DNA from: Primulina eburnea
Lineage: Eukaryota > Streptophyta > Magnoliopsida > Lamiales > Gesneriaceae
Reading direction: 5' to 3'
NCBI RefSeq assembly: GCF_022965805.1
Contig: NC_133109.1
Location: 1,875,001-1,939,000 of the forward strand
Length of the DNA stretch: 64,000 nt
In this document: positions 15,401 to 26,698 of the stretch, piece by piece
Layout: every line of letters begins with the position of its first letter
Numbering within the stretch: the stretch's first letter is position 1
The notes under the pieces: model-generated
The model's database searches: none
What the model was told of the DNA's origin: nothing
Seen by the model: the letters and a program-made list of their open reading frames with translations, nothing else
Made by a program: the position numbers and the translations under genes

Positions 15401-15667
15401 ATGAAAATATCGACCCTTTTCGAGTTCTTTTTCGCGCTCGTAATTCTTGTAGGGTTGGTGGATCTAGCCAACTGCAGGCACATCAAACATGGCGCCGATG
15501 AAGGAGCTGGAGTGCATACCATAAGAGCTAACTATGAATCCTTCTTCTTGAAGTACCGGATCTCTGCTGCTCCATACCAAGTAGAATCGAAGGCAAACGA
15601 GCGCAAGGCGCTGCACGTTGTGTCGCGTAGGCTTGTTCCCGACGGGCCTAATCCTCTCCACAATTAA
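15401..15667 (+). CDS. CLE-family signalling peptide precursor
   Basis: Secreted precursor of a 12-residue CLE peptide, the ligand class read by CLV1/BAM-type leucine-rich-repeat receptor kinases in meristem and vascular development. It is a single exon of 88 residues, typical for the family. Residues 1-25 form a signal peptide (MKISTLFEFFFALVILVG, then cleavage near ANC). A variable middle follows. The CLE box RLVPDGPNPLHN is at residues 77-88, directly before the stop, with no C-terminal extension. It is closest to the RLVPSGPNPLHN type (CLE9/CLE10 class). The P4, G6, P7, N8, P9 and H11 positions are conserved, but position 5 is Asp where that class usually has Ser. P4 and P7 are the usual hydroxylation sites. 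ATG at 15401 is the only sensible start. Nothing else in the gene looks broken. Confidence 0.92.
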   Translation: MKISTLFEFFFALVILVGLVDLANCRHIKHGADEGAGVHTIRANYESFFLKYRISAAPYQVESKANERKALHVVSRRLVPDGPNPLHN

Positions 15668-16119
15668 GCTAGGCACAAGAATTCAGAGTGTTGTTACAAG
15701 GAAAATAAGCTCTTTGTTTGTCTGAGAGATGGAATATATACTTGTTTTATTCGGTCGTTAACTGAAAATTTATTAGCTACAACATAATTCCAAAAGTATA
15801 ATTCCAAGAGTATAAATCTTTTAGAATATAAGTATGCTATTGTTCAGACTACAAAAGATATAATGTAATTGTCTGTACTATTGATGTGACTTGAATACAG
15901 AACTGAGACTTGCTTATCGCGGGCAAAAAAAAATACAAAAATGGAACTGAATCAACCAAAAAAATATTAAGAAAATTACTCACGATTAATGAGACTCAAA
16001 CTTGAAACCAACAAATATGAGAGCTTCAACTTTAATAATTGGGTCAAGGCTTCGTGGCGTCCAAAAATCTAATTCATTAGACCTTTATTGTAGCCAAAGA
16101 GTTATAATGATTTTTAATA
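15668..16119. other. CLE 3' flank without recognisable features
   Basis: AT-rich 3' untranslated and intergenic DNA up to the target duplication of the foldback element. Confidence 0.5.
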
Positions 16120-16334
16120 TTGAAGTAAGGGCAATTTGGAAAAAAATACATCTGCACATGATTTACTTAAGATTCAGTACCTATCAGTTTTTTTTTCTAT
16201 TTTAATACCTGACAAAAGACAAACTTAGTTTTTAGTACATGTTTCATGCATTTTTACCTTTTTACCCTTATAATTAATAAAAAATTATATAAATACATAT
16301 TTTTGTTTGTTGTCTTCTCTTTCCACTCATGACC

Positions 16335-17945
16335 GATGCATTTGATGATATGTATATTTAATTTAAATATTTTTTTATTTAAAAAAATAAATTCACAACT
16401 AAGAATTGAACTTTTTGAAATACTTAGTTTTACTTACGAAATACTTAATTTAAATTTTAAAATACTTAATTTAGTAAATTAAATACTCAGAATGTGTATT
16501 AAAATACTGGATATTTGAATATACAACGCAAGTTAACCAAATGCTCTCATTTCCATCCAAGATGCATTTGGATGACACGTTCATTTCATTTAATTATTTT
16601 TTACTGTTAAAAAACAAATTGCAACTAAGCATTGAAGTTTTTCAAGTACTTAGTTTTACTTGTGAAATACCTAATTTCAGTTTTAAAATACTTGATTTGG
16701 TAAATGAGATACTCAGAATGTGTATTAAAATACTAGATATTCAAATATGCAACGTAAGTTCACCAAATGCTCGCATTTCCATCCAATATGCATTTGGATG
16801 ACATGTTCATTTCATTTAATTATTTTCTTTATTTAAAAAACAAAAACAAATTCGCAACTAAGCATTGAACATTTAGAAGTATTTACTTTTATTCGCGAAA
16901 TACATAATTTCAATTTTAAAATACTTGATTTGATGATTGAGATACCCATAAAAGTTAATAAAATATTGGATATTTTAGTAGGCAATGTAAGTTCACAAAG
17001 TGCTGGCATGTCCATTCAAGATGCATTTGGATGACATGTACATTTCATTTAAATATTTTTTTTATTTAAAAAATAAATTTGCAACTAAGCATTGAACTTT
17101 TTCAAGTACTTAGTTTTACTTGCGAAATACTTAATTTCAATGTTAAAATACTTGATTTGGTAAATGAAATACTCAGAATGAGTATTAAAATACTGGATAT
17201 TAAAATATGTAATGTAAGTTCACCAAATGCTCGCATTTTCATCCAAGATGCATTTGGATGATATGTTTATTTCATTTAATTATTTTTTTTATTGTTAAAA
17301 AACAAATTTTTAACTAAGCATTGAACTTTTTCAATACTTAGTTTTACTTGTGAAATACCTAATTTCAATTTTAAAATATTTGATTTGGCAATTGAGATAC
17401 TCAGAATAGGTATTAAAATACTGGATATTCGAATATGCAACGTAAGTTCACCAAGTGCTCGCATTTCCATCCAAGATGCATTTGGATGACATGTTCATTT
17501 CATTTAATTATTTTCTTTATTTAAAAAAATCGCAACTAAGTATAGAACATTTTAAAGTACTTATTTTTATTTGCAAAATACCTATTTTCAATTTTAAAAT
17601 ACTTGATTTGGTAAATGAGATACTCAGAATGCGTATTAAAATACTGAATATTCGAATATACAATGTAAGTTTACCAAGTGCTCGCATTTCTATCCAAGCT
17701 ATATTTGGATGACATATTCATTTAATTTAATTTTTTTTATTGTAAAAAAACAAATTTGCAACTAAGCATTGAACTTTTTCAAGTACTTAGTTTTACTTGT
17801 GAAATACCTAATTTCAGTTTTAAAATACTTGATTTGGTAATGAGATACTCATAATGAGTTTTAAAACACTGGATATTCGAATATGCAACGTAAGTTCACC
17901 AAGTGCTCAAATTTCCTTCTAAGATGCATTTGGATGACATGTTCA
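16335..17945 (+). repeat. Left arm: ~7 tandem ~227-bp units
   Basis: The landmark GATGCATTTGGATGACATGT recurs near 16335, 16560, 16788, 17020, 17248, 17475, 17697 and 17922, a spacing of 222-232 bp. Each unit also has CAACTAAGCATTGAACTTTT, TACTTGATTTGGTAAATGAG and CAACGTAAGTTCACC. ORFs of 60-90 codons repeat with the unit and are by-products of it. Confidence 0.92.
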
Positions 17946-18786
17946 AAGACTTTTCAGCAGCTACAAAGCTTTGAAAGAGAAAAATAGGCTTGAAGCGAAT
18001 ATTTGAAGATTCCAGGCAATGTTCTTCGAGAGAATAGCCTCTGATAGGAACGAGTAGCATAATCCGTGAATTTACAATTTACATAGAAATATGAAGTCGG
18101 ATACTCGTCGATAGTCATAGTCCAGTAGGTCGAAATAAAACGACATACAATTCACCTTTGATAAATAATTAAAGAGATTTAGTTACTTCATTGAGTTGAA
18201 TTAGTTTGATTTAGCTTGAGAGAGCATGTTCAATTGGATAGGAAATCTCTTCGAAAGAATAGATCATTGTCGAACGAATTAAGTAGATTAGCGAGGGGTA
18301 GGTGAACCGAGATTCTCAACAAATTCATTTCTCATTGAACTTTAATCAATCATTCTAGCTTATTTATTTCATCATTTAATCCTTGAACCATTTAATTGAG
18401 TTTTTATTTAATAATTGTAGTAGTAAACAATCATCTGAAGTATCGCTGCTAAAAATTGAATAAATGAGAATAATAATTGAGAAATACAGTCCTTAAAGGA
18501 ACGATAATCATACTCTTGTACACTATATTATTACTTGATATCGTACACTTGCGATTATTTTGAGCTTGAATAAGTTTGTTTGTAGATCAAAATAAGCTTG
18601 TTTGTAGATCAAAATAAGCACTTACTTTTAACAAAAATATAGTAGCATACTTGTCCCGGAGTAAAAGTAAGTTCTTTCTTTGTATACCGAAATAAATTGT
18701 TATTTTTATTTCATGAGGAGTGATGAACAATGTATTTGTTAAAATTTCAATTGCATTGAAATTTCATCATGATGAATATTAGAAAT
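17946..18786. other. Unique centre of the foldback element
   Basis: About 840 bp unrelated to the arms. It has TAGGTGAACCGAGATTCTC and later ATACTCTTGTACACTATATT with ACACTTGCGATTATTTTGAG, wording reminiscent of untranslated sequence in plant gypsy retroelements, so it may be captured DNA. A 20-bp direct duplication (GTTTGTAGATCAAAATAAGC) lies near 18577-18617. No ORF of note. Confidence 0.5.
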
Positions 18787-20340
18787 ATCCAGTATTTTAT
18801 TACCTATTCTGAGTATCTCATTTATGAAATCAAGTATTTTAAAACTGAAATTAGGTACTTATCAAGTAAACTAAGTACTTTAAAAGGTTCATGCTTAATT
18901 GAGAATTTGATATTTTTTTTTACAAAATAGACATCACATGAGAATGATATGTCGTCCAAATGCATCTTTCGAGGAAAGATCAATAATTGGTGAATTTGCA
19001 TTGCATATTCGAATATCCAGTATTTTAATACCATTATGAGTATCTCATTTATCAAATTAAGTATTTTAAAATTGAAATTAGGTATTTCGCAAATAAAAGT
19101 AAGTATTTGAAAAAATTCAATACTTAGTTACGATTTTTTTTTTTTTTTTACAAAATAGATATCACATGAGAAGGATATGTCGTCCAAATGCATCTTTCGA
19201 GGTAAGACCAACACTTGGTGAACTTACGTTGCATATTCGAATATTCATTATTTTAATACCCATTATGAGTATCTCATTTATCAAATCAAGTATTTTAAAA
19301 TTGAAATTAGGTATTTCGCATGTAAAAGTAAGTATTTGAAAAAATTCAATGCTTAGTGACGAATTTGTTTTTTTTTTTTACAATAAAAAAATAATTAAAT
19401 GAAATGAACATGTCATCCAAATACATCTTGAATGGAAATGCGAGCATTTGGTGAACTAACATTGCATATTCGAATATTCAGTATTTTAATATTCATTCTG
19501 AGTATTTCATTTACTAAATCAAGTATTTTAAAATTGAAATTAGGTATTTCGCATGTAAAAATAAGTACTTCAAAAAGTTCAATGCTTAGTTGTGGATTTG
19601 TTTTTCTTTTAAAAATTAAAAAATATTTAAATGAAATGTACATGTCACCCAAATACATCTTGGATGGAAATGAGAGCATTTGGTGAAGTTACATTGCCTA
19701 CTAGAATATCTAGTATTTTATTAACTTTATGAGTATCTCAATTACCAAATCAAGTATTTTAAAACTGAAATTAGATATTTCGCAAATAAAACTAAATACT
19801 TGGAAAAGCTCAATGCGTAATTGCAAAATTGTTTTTTAAAAAATAAAAAATAATTAAATGAAATGAACATGTCATCCAAATGGATATTGGATGGAAATAC
19901 GAGCATTTGGTGAACTTGAATTACATATTCGAATATCCAGTATTTTAATACCTATTCGAGGTATCTCATTTACCAAATCAAGTATTTTTAAAACTGAAAT
20001 TAGGTATTTCGCAAGTAAAACTAAGTACTTGAAAATGTTCAATGCTTAGTTGCGAATTTATGTTTTTAAAAATAAAAAAAAATAATTAAATGAAATGAAC
20101 ATGTCATCCAAATAGATCTTGGATGGAAATACGAGCACTTGGTGAACTTGCGTTACATTTTCGAATATTCAGTATTTTAATATCAATTCTGAGTATGTCA
20201 TTTACTAACTCAAGTATTTTAAAATTGAAATTTAGTATTTCCAAGTAAAACAAAGTATTTAAAAAAGTTCAATGATTAGTTGTGATTTTTTTTTAAATAA
20301 AAAAATATTTTAATTCAATGTAAATGTCATCCAAATGTAT
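18787..20340 (-). repeat. Right arm: ~7 tandem ~227-bp units, inverted
   Basis: Reverse-complement copies of the left-arm unit. The landmark TGTCATCCAAATACATCTTG and variants occurs near 18947, 19170, 19411, 19640, 19870, 20100 and 20325. The first two copies carry TGTCGTCCAAATGCATCTTT and an ACATCACATGAGAA insertion-like variant not seen in the left arm, so the arms did not evolve in lockstep. Confidence 0.9.
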
Positions 20341-20683
20341 TTGTGAATTATGATTGGAAAGAGAAGGACTAACAAAAATAAGAATTTAAATAGTTTTTTA
20401 TTAGTTAAAAAGGGTAAAAAGGTAAAAAAAACTTGAAACAAGTAGTAAAAACTAAGTTATCTTGTGTCATGTACTAAAATACAAAAACAAACTTGTGGGT
20501 ACTGATTCTTAAATAAATCATTGGCAGATGCATTTTTCTCCAAATTACCGTTGAAGTAACTAATTTCAAAACATTTTTTCATTGGAGTTAAAAAAATATT
20601 CGTTAAGCATCTTTTAATCTCTTAAAAAGAAGCTAAATCAAAAGGAACGAGAAGTTTAATTTTTAAAATTATATAAAAAAAAT

Positions 20684-20857
20684 GACAAAAACTTGTGTGA
20701 GACGGTCTCACGTCGTATTTGTGAGACAAATCTCTTATTTGGATCATCCATGAAAAAATATTAATTTTTATGCTAAGAATATTACTTTTTATTGTGAATA
20801 TCGGTCGGGATAATCCGTTTCACAGATTAATATCCGTGAGACGGTCGAAACCCACTC
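20684..20857 (-). repeat. GTGAGAC-MITE copy 7
   Basis: Starts GACAAAAACTTGTGTGAGAC. The core GTGAATATCGGTCGGGATAA is intact. The far end is damaged (ACGGTCGAAACCC). It sits 120 bp beyond the foldback element. Confidence 0.88.
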
Positions 20858-20956
20858 AAAAAAATTCACTTTCTTTTTGAAGAACATACTTTCAATTGAT
20901 TATAAAATAAAATTATATATTTTTTATTTTATGATTTTAATAATCTATATTATCAA

Positions 20957-20973
20957 TGATGACGTGACGTCGA
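20957..20973. promoter_or_regulatory. Clustered TGACG/ACGT motifs upstream of inhibitor-2 gene
   Basis: The stretch GATGACGTGACGTCGAAG contains two overlapping TGACG-type bZIP (TGA/as-1-like) motifs including the palindrome GACGTC. It is about 930 bp upstream of the ATG at 21899 but close to the likely transcription start if the first intron lies in the 5' leader. Function is inferred from motif only. Confidence 0.35.
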
Positions 20974-21898
20974 AGATCGTCATGGTCATCTTCGGCACAT
21001 TCGTTATTTTACTCCAACTAGCGGGACACTTTCGGTAGTCCAATGAAATACCGCGAAGAACCGGTGAAATAAAAAGCCAAAACTCGGCATTGGCCTGGAA
21101 CCTCAGAACTTGGGAAAGATCCATCGCTCTTCTTTGAGGTACAACAATTGTTCTTCGTTTAATTTTCTCCATTTTCTTGATTTATTGCCTCCCTATATGA
21201 TCTATCGTATTTATCTTGCTCGTTGTAAATGTTTCGATCTCGATTTGTGTTTGAATTTCTGAAATAATAGTTGTAATTTTAAATCGTTCTCTATATGATT
21301 TCAGCGATTTTTTTTTGTTTATTGTTTGTTGTTCTATTGGGCGATTTATTTTCCGTTGATAATCGAGCGCTGAATTGTAGTGAGTATTGTTTTTCTGAAT
21401 TCTGTTTGAATTAGGGCTTTTGTTGTCTCTCTTCTTTTTTTTTGTTTATTTTTTTTTAGTTTGCCAATCAGGGAGGATTCAGCGATTTAAGAACCTGAAT
21501 TTTTATGATATGGCTGTTGTATAATCGATGTATACATTATGATGAAGTTAAAAAACTGGGTAGCCAAATTCGGGCGAGTAACTTGGCTGGTTGTGGCTTG
21601 ATTGCAATTCAATATAATGAGACTTGAAGTGTTAAAGTTTCAGTTTTTTTAAGGATTTGTGGATGGAATGTGAAAAAGAGTCAAATATGACAAAACTGCT
21701 GTATGATATGGTTTGGTTTGGTTTGGTTAAACTCCTGAACATGCCATAGTTGTTCGATTTAGTTTGTTTTTCTTTGTTCAGTATCTTCTTAGGCTTCACG
21801 AATTTTATTAATGTGTGTGTTTGTTTTCTCCGGACAGTGTAATCAACCAGTTTTTCGTTGGTGGAGACCTTGCTTCTGAGAAGCATCGGATTGCTGAG

Positions 21899-23811
21899 AT
21901 GAAACAGTAATTCTTTTGACATGCTTTGCCGTTGACCATTTTCTTTTATATTTTGCGAGTACTCAAAGTGATTGGGTCTGATGGATGCCCAAACAAAGTG
22001 AACTGGGACTTTAAAACAAAGTATTGGAATTACCACTGGCTGGACACTGTGTCATGGAGTCCATGCACTTGTTGTTTACTTGAATTATATGTCATGCAGA
22101 ATGGAGGATTGAAAACTTTATTTTTGGTTAGGGAATTGTTAGTCTTTTTTAGCGGGTAAATCGTGTTAGCTTTGGCAGTTAAATTTAACATTAAGAATTG
22201 TCTGTCTTTTTTGTTATTGACTTGTCGTAAGTATATGATTTTTTGAAAAATTTCCAATTTCCTTTCTTGACAAATGGAGCCTCTTTATGCACGTAAGTGT
22301 TATAATATGAAATGTTGTTGTATAAACCTTTAAGCTCTCATTGTAATCATGCTGACACTGGCATTTTATTAAGTATCAGGGGTAGAGTGAAATGGGATGA
22401 AAATAATCTGGGTGAAATCGAGGCAAATAAGCCTGTGAGGCAGAAAATAACTGAACCAAAGACACCATATCATCCCATGATTGATGATGATGATGGTAAG
22501 TTTTTCTTTTCTCATATGGTTCTGAGTACGTTGTTGTGATTTTGACATTTATCTAAATTTTATCATGATATTGGGTATCACCCCCAAGAAATATGTTGAT
22601 GATTGCCAGATATTTTTGTGTTTTATTGGTATTATTGACCTTATTTTACTGTGCGTGGCTGTTTAGAGGTACAAGTAGTTGGTTTAATTTCTTGCATCAG
22701 CGCGTTAAAATTTTGGGGGTTATTTGATTCCGCAATAGATGTTTGGTATTCCATTCGTGTATGGCTTGTGGATTTTTTATGGTTGCATATTCAATACAGA
22801 TACAATTTTTTCTTGTTTAGCTTGAGACAGTCTCACATATTCCATCCATTGACAGGCTTCATTCATACTGTCAAATAGCTGAAACTCAATGCAAATTACT
22901 ACTGAATCTTGCTACTGGTTGGAAAGCTTTTTATTTTTTAATGAATAAAACACTGAATTAGCATGTAAGACATGTAACTGCTGTTTGTCTTCACTGACGC
23001 ATAAGTTGCTATATATTTGTTTAGATTTTGCTTTTACTCCCGTTTGGTGTGCCTATATGCCATGCCAACACTGTCTACCACATGTCTGGTTTCAATATGT
23101 TAGAACCTTTTTTTAACTTTCCGATTTCAAGGAGTTATTAATTGTCGAAATGATTTAAATGGGCTAAAACATTTCCTCACTGTTTAATTCATGGATGTAG
23201 AATCACCATCACCTATTCGAGGGAGTTCTGAGGATCATTTTGAAGAGGCAGTGCATGCAGAAGCTATTCGTTCAGCATTAAATGACGTAGCTTCCTCGAG
23301 CAAAACTAACTCACTTCTCTCAGGCTGGACTTCATCTGAAGAGGAGATTGATGCAATGGAACAAGATGAAGAAGGTTCTTTCCTTGTCTGTTTTCAATTA
23401 AATTTTTCATGTTTATGGGTAGACCATTTGGAAGCTGGACCCTATCCACAAAAAAAATATTTCAAGTTTTTGCATTTTTTGAGAAATAGGTTTCATTCCT
23501 ATTCAGTACCACAAACTTGCCCCTTGGTTTACCACTGCATCGATTGAATCTAATTCGTGTTCTACTGTAACCTATTAGGCTCTGATTCTGAGAGACGCAA
23601 GAGCTTCAGGGAGCATAGAAAAGCTCACTACGATGAGTTCCGCAAGGTTAAAGAACTTCGACGAAAGGGATCCTTCCTTGAAGAAGGGTCCGACGAGGAA
23701 CCCCATGACAATAGAAACAAGGCTGGAAATGGTGATTCGTCGCCATCAATAATCGATGGAGTCAAAGACATCGAAATTGAGGGATCCTCGCCCGCTGCTA
23801 ATGGCTCTTAA
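21899..23811 (+). CDS. Protein phosphatase 1 inhibitor-2 (I-2/IPP-2)
   Basis: Regulatory inhibitor of type-1 protein phosphatase. Four coding exons: 21899-21906 (8 bp), 22380-22495, 23201-23374 and 23579-23811, total 531 bp, 176 residues. The tiny first exon reads ATGAAACA|GTAATT and joins TATCAG|GGGTAG to give [12 protein letters not shown], the conserved N-terminus with the RVKW PP1-binding motif. Exon 2 has [20 protein letters not shown], nearly invariant in eukaryotes. Exon 3 is acidic ([15 protein letters not shown]). Exon 4 has [20 protein letters not shown], where HYDEF (residues 116-120) matches the segment that occupies the PP1 active site. The C-terminus is variable and disordered. 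Splice sites are GT-AG and the frame closes. The identity is secure; the 8-bp first exon is inferred from frame and homology. Confidence 0.92.
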
Positions 23812-24198
23812 GACCTGTTTACAGACAACATGATACAACTCTTTCAAGTGTCTGTCCTCACCAGGGTTTGCTGCTATACTGTGATTCTGGAACTCCTGCG
23901 TTGTGTTTTTGTAACATGTATTTATGCATTCATATTGGCCTTAAATTTGGAAACATAACTTTTCACCAGACATGTGCTTGGAATTATGCTTTTTTTTCTT
24001 ATAATGCGAGACTTTCATTTGTTTCATAAAATGACATTCTACAATTGTTTATGCTGCGATATGGATTCTTCAAAATGCAATACGATCAAAAATTATTAGC
24101 CCTTAAAACTCATGTTGTCAATATTATAAAGTGATTTTATAAGAATTTATAAAATAATCTTAGAACAAAATGTGTTATTTAAAAAATATTTTTTAATA

Positions 24199-24380
24199 GA
24201 GTCTGTGTCATGTGAGATCGTCGACAGATCTTAGTCTGTGAGATGGATCAACCTTACTAATATTCACAATAAAAAATAATACTCTTAACATAAAAGGTTA
24301 TAATTTTTCATGGATAACTCAAATAAGATACCTGTCTTACAAAATACGACCCGTGAGGTCGGTTCACACAATTTTTTTGC
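24199..24380 (+). repeat. GTGAGAC-MITE copy 8
   Basis: Full-length but diverged: GAGTCTGTGTCATGTGAGAT at the left and GGTTCACACAATTTTTTTGC at the right. Confidence 0.8.
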
Positions 24381-25092
24381 ATTTTAATATGCATAATTTA
24401 GATTTTAGAACTATATAACATATTATGATCTGAAGTTGGAAAACTTCAGTGATCAAAGGGACAAACAAAGCTAGTCATTTTCTTTGGTGCTTGGACTATT
24501 CAAAATATAATTAGATAATTCATGAAAAATGATTGGGGACCATAATCCATATTTGGATGAGAATAATCCTCACTTTTCAGCCACATAAAAACTTATCTAC
24601 CACTACATTAACAATTAATCACGTGTATTTATAATTCAACGAAGAATATATATATGTGGAACCTCGTCTCAAACATAGGAGTTTATATTTGTTATTTTTG
24701 AAAAAAAAATAAAATAAAAATATGTTCTAACATTTCATGCAATATTTTTTGTTACATTAATAATTGATTGTCAAATATTAAGTTTTTATTAATAGGGCAT
24801 ATTTTAAATATGTTGAATTATAAAGTAGCTGCAACTTTATAAACGTCACAATCAATGAATAATGTGATAAAAAAAAATGTTACAAGAATGGTCATGGATG
24901 AACTTTTCTCGTAATTTCTAAATTAACTTAACTAAATATTTGTAAAGAACAATAAATAAACAAATGTAGTGAAAATTTTATATGACAACAAACGAGAACT
25001 ATCGTGTTTGTTTGTGAGAAATGGTGGATAATATTTCAAAGAATTAAATAAATAAGAGTAAGACTAGCAAATTTCAAGCGTATTCTGTCAAC
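24381..25092. other. AT-rich intergenic DNA
   Basis: I see no gene, RNA or recognisable element here. Confidence 0.5.
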
Positions 25093-25220
25093 GCAAAAAC
25101 TTGTGTGAGACGATCTCACGAGTCGTATTTGTGAGACGAATCTCTTATTTGGATCATCCATGAAAAAATATTACTTTTTATTGTAAATATCGGTAAGAAT
25201 ATCACATAAAACCCACTCTT
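25093..25220 (-). repeat. GTGAGAC-MITE copy 9 (internal deletions)
   Basis: GCAAAAACTTGTGTGAGACG and TATTTGGATCATCCATGAAA are kept. The ATGCTAAGAGTATTA segment and most of the far end are lost, leaving ACCCACTC. Confidence 0.82.
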
Positions 25221-25234
25221 CTATCATACCACAA

Positions 25235-25600
25235 CTTTGAGTAACGTTGTACACATTGACAGACGGCTCAGAGATGGGTTTTATCGGTGGTCTTTTGCCC
25301 CTACTTCTGAGCTAGATCATTACTGTTTAGATAGATTTCGATTTATTTTCATGTACCTAGGGTTGATCATAGGTGTTCATTTGTATTATGCGTTTTACTT
25401 AGGGATTAGTTTTTGGTTTGTGTATTTGCCACCCTAGGTTTCAGTTTTTCTATTTTGTATTACTAGCATTTTGAGAGGTGTTGATTTAATCCTCCTCTCT
25501 TTAGATTTTATCTTGTATTTTGTGATTGATTATATATACAGGTAGAAGTCTGTCAAATCTTTATGTTTCCAGCTGTGTTTTCTAAAAAAAAAAAAAAACT
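25235..25600 (+). mobile_element. LINE-like 3' end with poly(A) tail
   Basis: The translated stretch RRLRDGFYRWSFAPTSELDH ends in a hydrophobic segment, followed by AT-rich 3' sequence and a 15-A tail at 25584-25598. Structure and wording resemble 3' ends of plant non-LTR retrotransposons. It is 5'-truncated and has no reverse transcriptase in view. No clear target duplication was found. Confidence 0.5.
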
Positions 25601-25906
25601 TTGACTAACATAGCCAGATTTTTTTAAAAACATAAAACTGTTATCATGGTGGTCACAATTTTTTTAGAAAAAGCCACAATTGTTATCAGACACGCAATTA
25701 GTCTTTCAAGTTGTAAAGTCAATAAATGTAAATTTGATTGAGTTTGGAAGTATTATCAACAATATTATCCGTAAACTCAAATTTCTATATTAAAATCATA
25801 TCAATATATATTGATGATCTTTTGAGTCTGTATTTTGTTACTTTAATTCTGACAAGATGTTTTACTTTTATTTTGAATTATATTGGAAATAAATTGAAAA
25901 TTTAAA

Positions 25907-26088
25907 GAGTGAGTCTCATGTGAGACCGTCTCACGGATCTTAATCCGTGAGACGGGTCAACCTCACCCATATTCACAAAAAAAAGTAATACTCTTAACAT
26001 AAAAAGTAATACATTTTCATGGATGACCCAAATAAGAGATCCGTCTCACAAATACGACCCGTGAGACCGTCTCATACAAGTTTTTGTC
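25907..26088 (+). repeat. GTGAGAC-MITE copy 10
   Basis: One of the best copies. The left end has GTGAGACCGTCTCACGGATC with a second ATCCGTGAGACGGGTC. The right end has GATCCGTCTCAC, then ACCCGTGAGACCGTCTCATA, then CAAGTTTTTGTC. The two ends form an imperfect inverted repeat of about 40 bp. Confidence 0.93.
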
Positions 26089-26149
26089 ATATTTAAATAA
26101 GATTATACATTATATGACAAGTAGTATTAGTATCATACATAAATTATAA

Positions 26150-26329
26150 GAGTAGGTCTCATGTGAGACCGTCTCACGGATCTCAATCTGTGAGACGGGT
26201 TAATCCTACTATATTCACAATAAAAAATAATATTCTTAGCATAAAAAGTAATACTTTTTCATGAATTATCCAAATAAAGATCCGTCTTACAAAATACGAC
26301 CCGTGAAATCGTCTCATACAAATTTTTCC
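26150..26329 (+). repeat. GTGAGAC-MITE copy 11
   Basis: Starts GAGTAGGTCTCATGTGAGAC and ends CTCATACAAATTTTTCC. Same orientation as copy 10, 61 bp away. Confidence 0.9.
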
Positions 26330-26466
26330 AAATTATAATTTAATATGTTTGTTGTGTCGTGTCAAAGTTTATATTTTAAAAATTAAGAGATAAAATTAAT
26401 TAAGAATTTAAGTTTCTACAAACTCCTTTGTAAAAAAATTTAAGATAACGTAAAGGCCCGTACCTC

Positions 26467-26480
26467 GAAACTTCTCGTTC
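26467..26480 (+). promoter_or_regulatory. Possible heat shock element upstream of the HSF gene
   Basis: GAAACTTCTCGTTC contains GAAnnTTC and a further TTC about 220 bp before the ATG at 26699. Only two of the three alternating nGAAn blocks are perfect. Class-B HSF genes are often heat-induced, which is the reason to note it. Confidence 0.3.
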
Positions 26481-26698
26481 TTTCCCCAATCAACGTCCTT
26501 CTTCCCATCTCACCCTGGTGGTAGAACTTTCTAGGACTTACAGGCGTGCTCCGATCTTTCGCCGCGCTAGGTCTGCCTCCGAATTTTTGGTGAGTTAATT
26601 GATTTTCTACGCGCTTCTGATCGGATGTTTTCGTTTTTTTTTTAATGATTTTTCTTGTTTTTTTTCGTTGAATTGTGAAGAAGGTCAAGCGGAGCTGC

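Larger units (their letters stand above)
16120..20559. mobile_element. Foldback (MULE-type) element with tandem-repeat arms
   Basis: A 4,422-bp element (16129-20550) flanked by a 9-bp direct duplication TTGAAGTAA (16120-16128 and 20551-20559). The left end reads GGGCAATTTGGAAAAAAATA and the right end, reverse-complemented, CGGTAATTTGGAGAAAAATG, followed on both sides by CATCTGC. The terminal inverted repeats run about 200 bp and continue into arms of diverged ~227-bp units: about seven direct copies on the left (16335-17945) and seven inverted copies on the right (18787-20340). A 9-bp duplication and GG-starting ends are features of Mutator-like elements. No transposase is present, so it is non-autonomous. 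Confidence 0.88.

Noticed and set aside
16541..19686. Six or more similar ORFs of 60-90 codons
   Set aside because: They recur with the 227-bp repeat units of the foldback element and appear on both arms; repeat by-products, not a gene family.
16335..20340. Regularly spaced repeats as a possible CRISPR array
   Set aside because: Units are 227 bp, diverged and inverted across a centre in a plant genome; no short repeat-spacer pattern exists.
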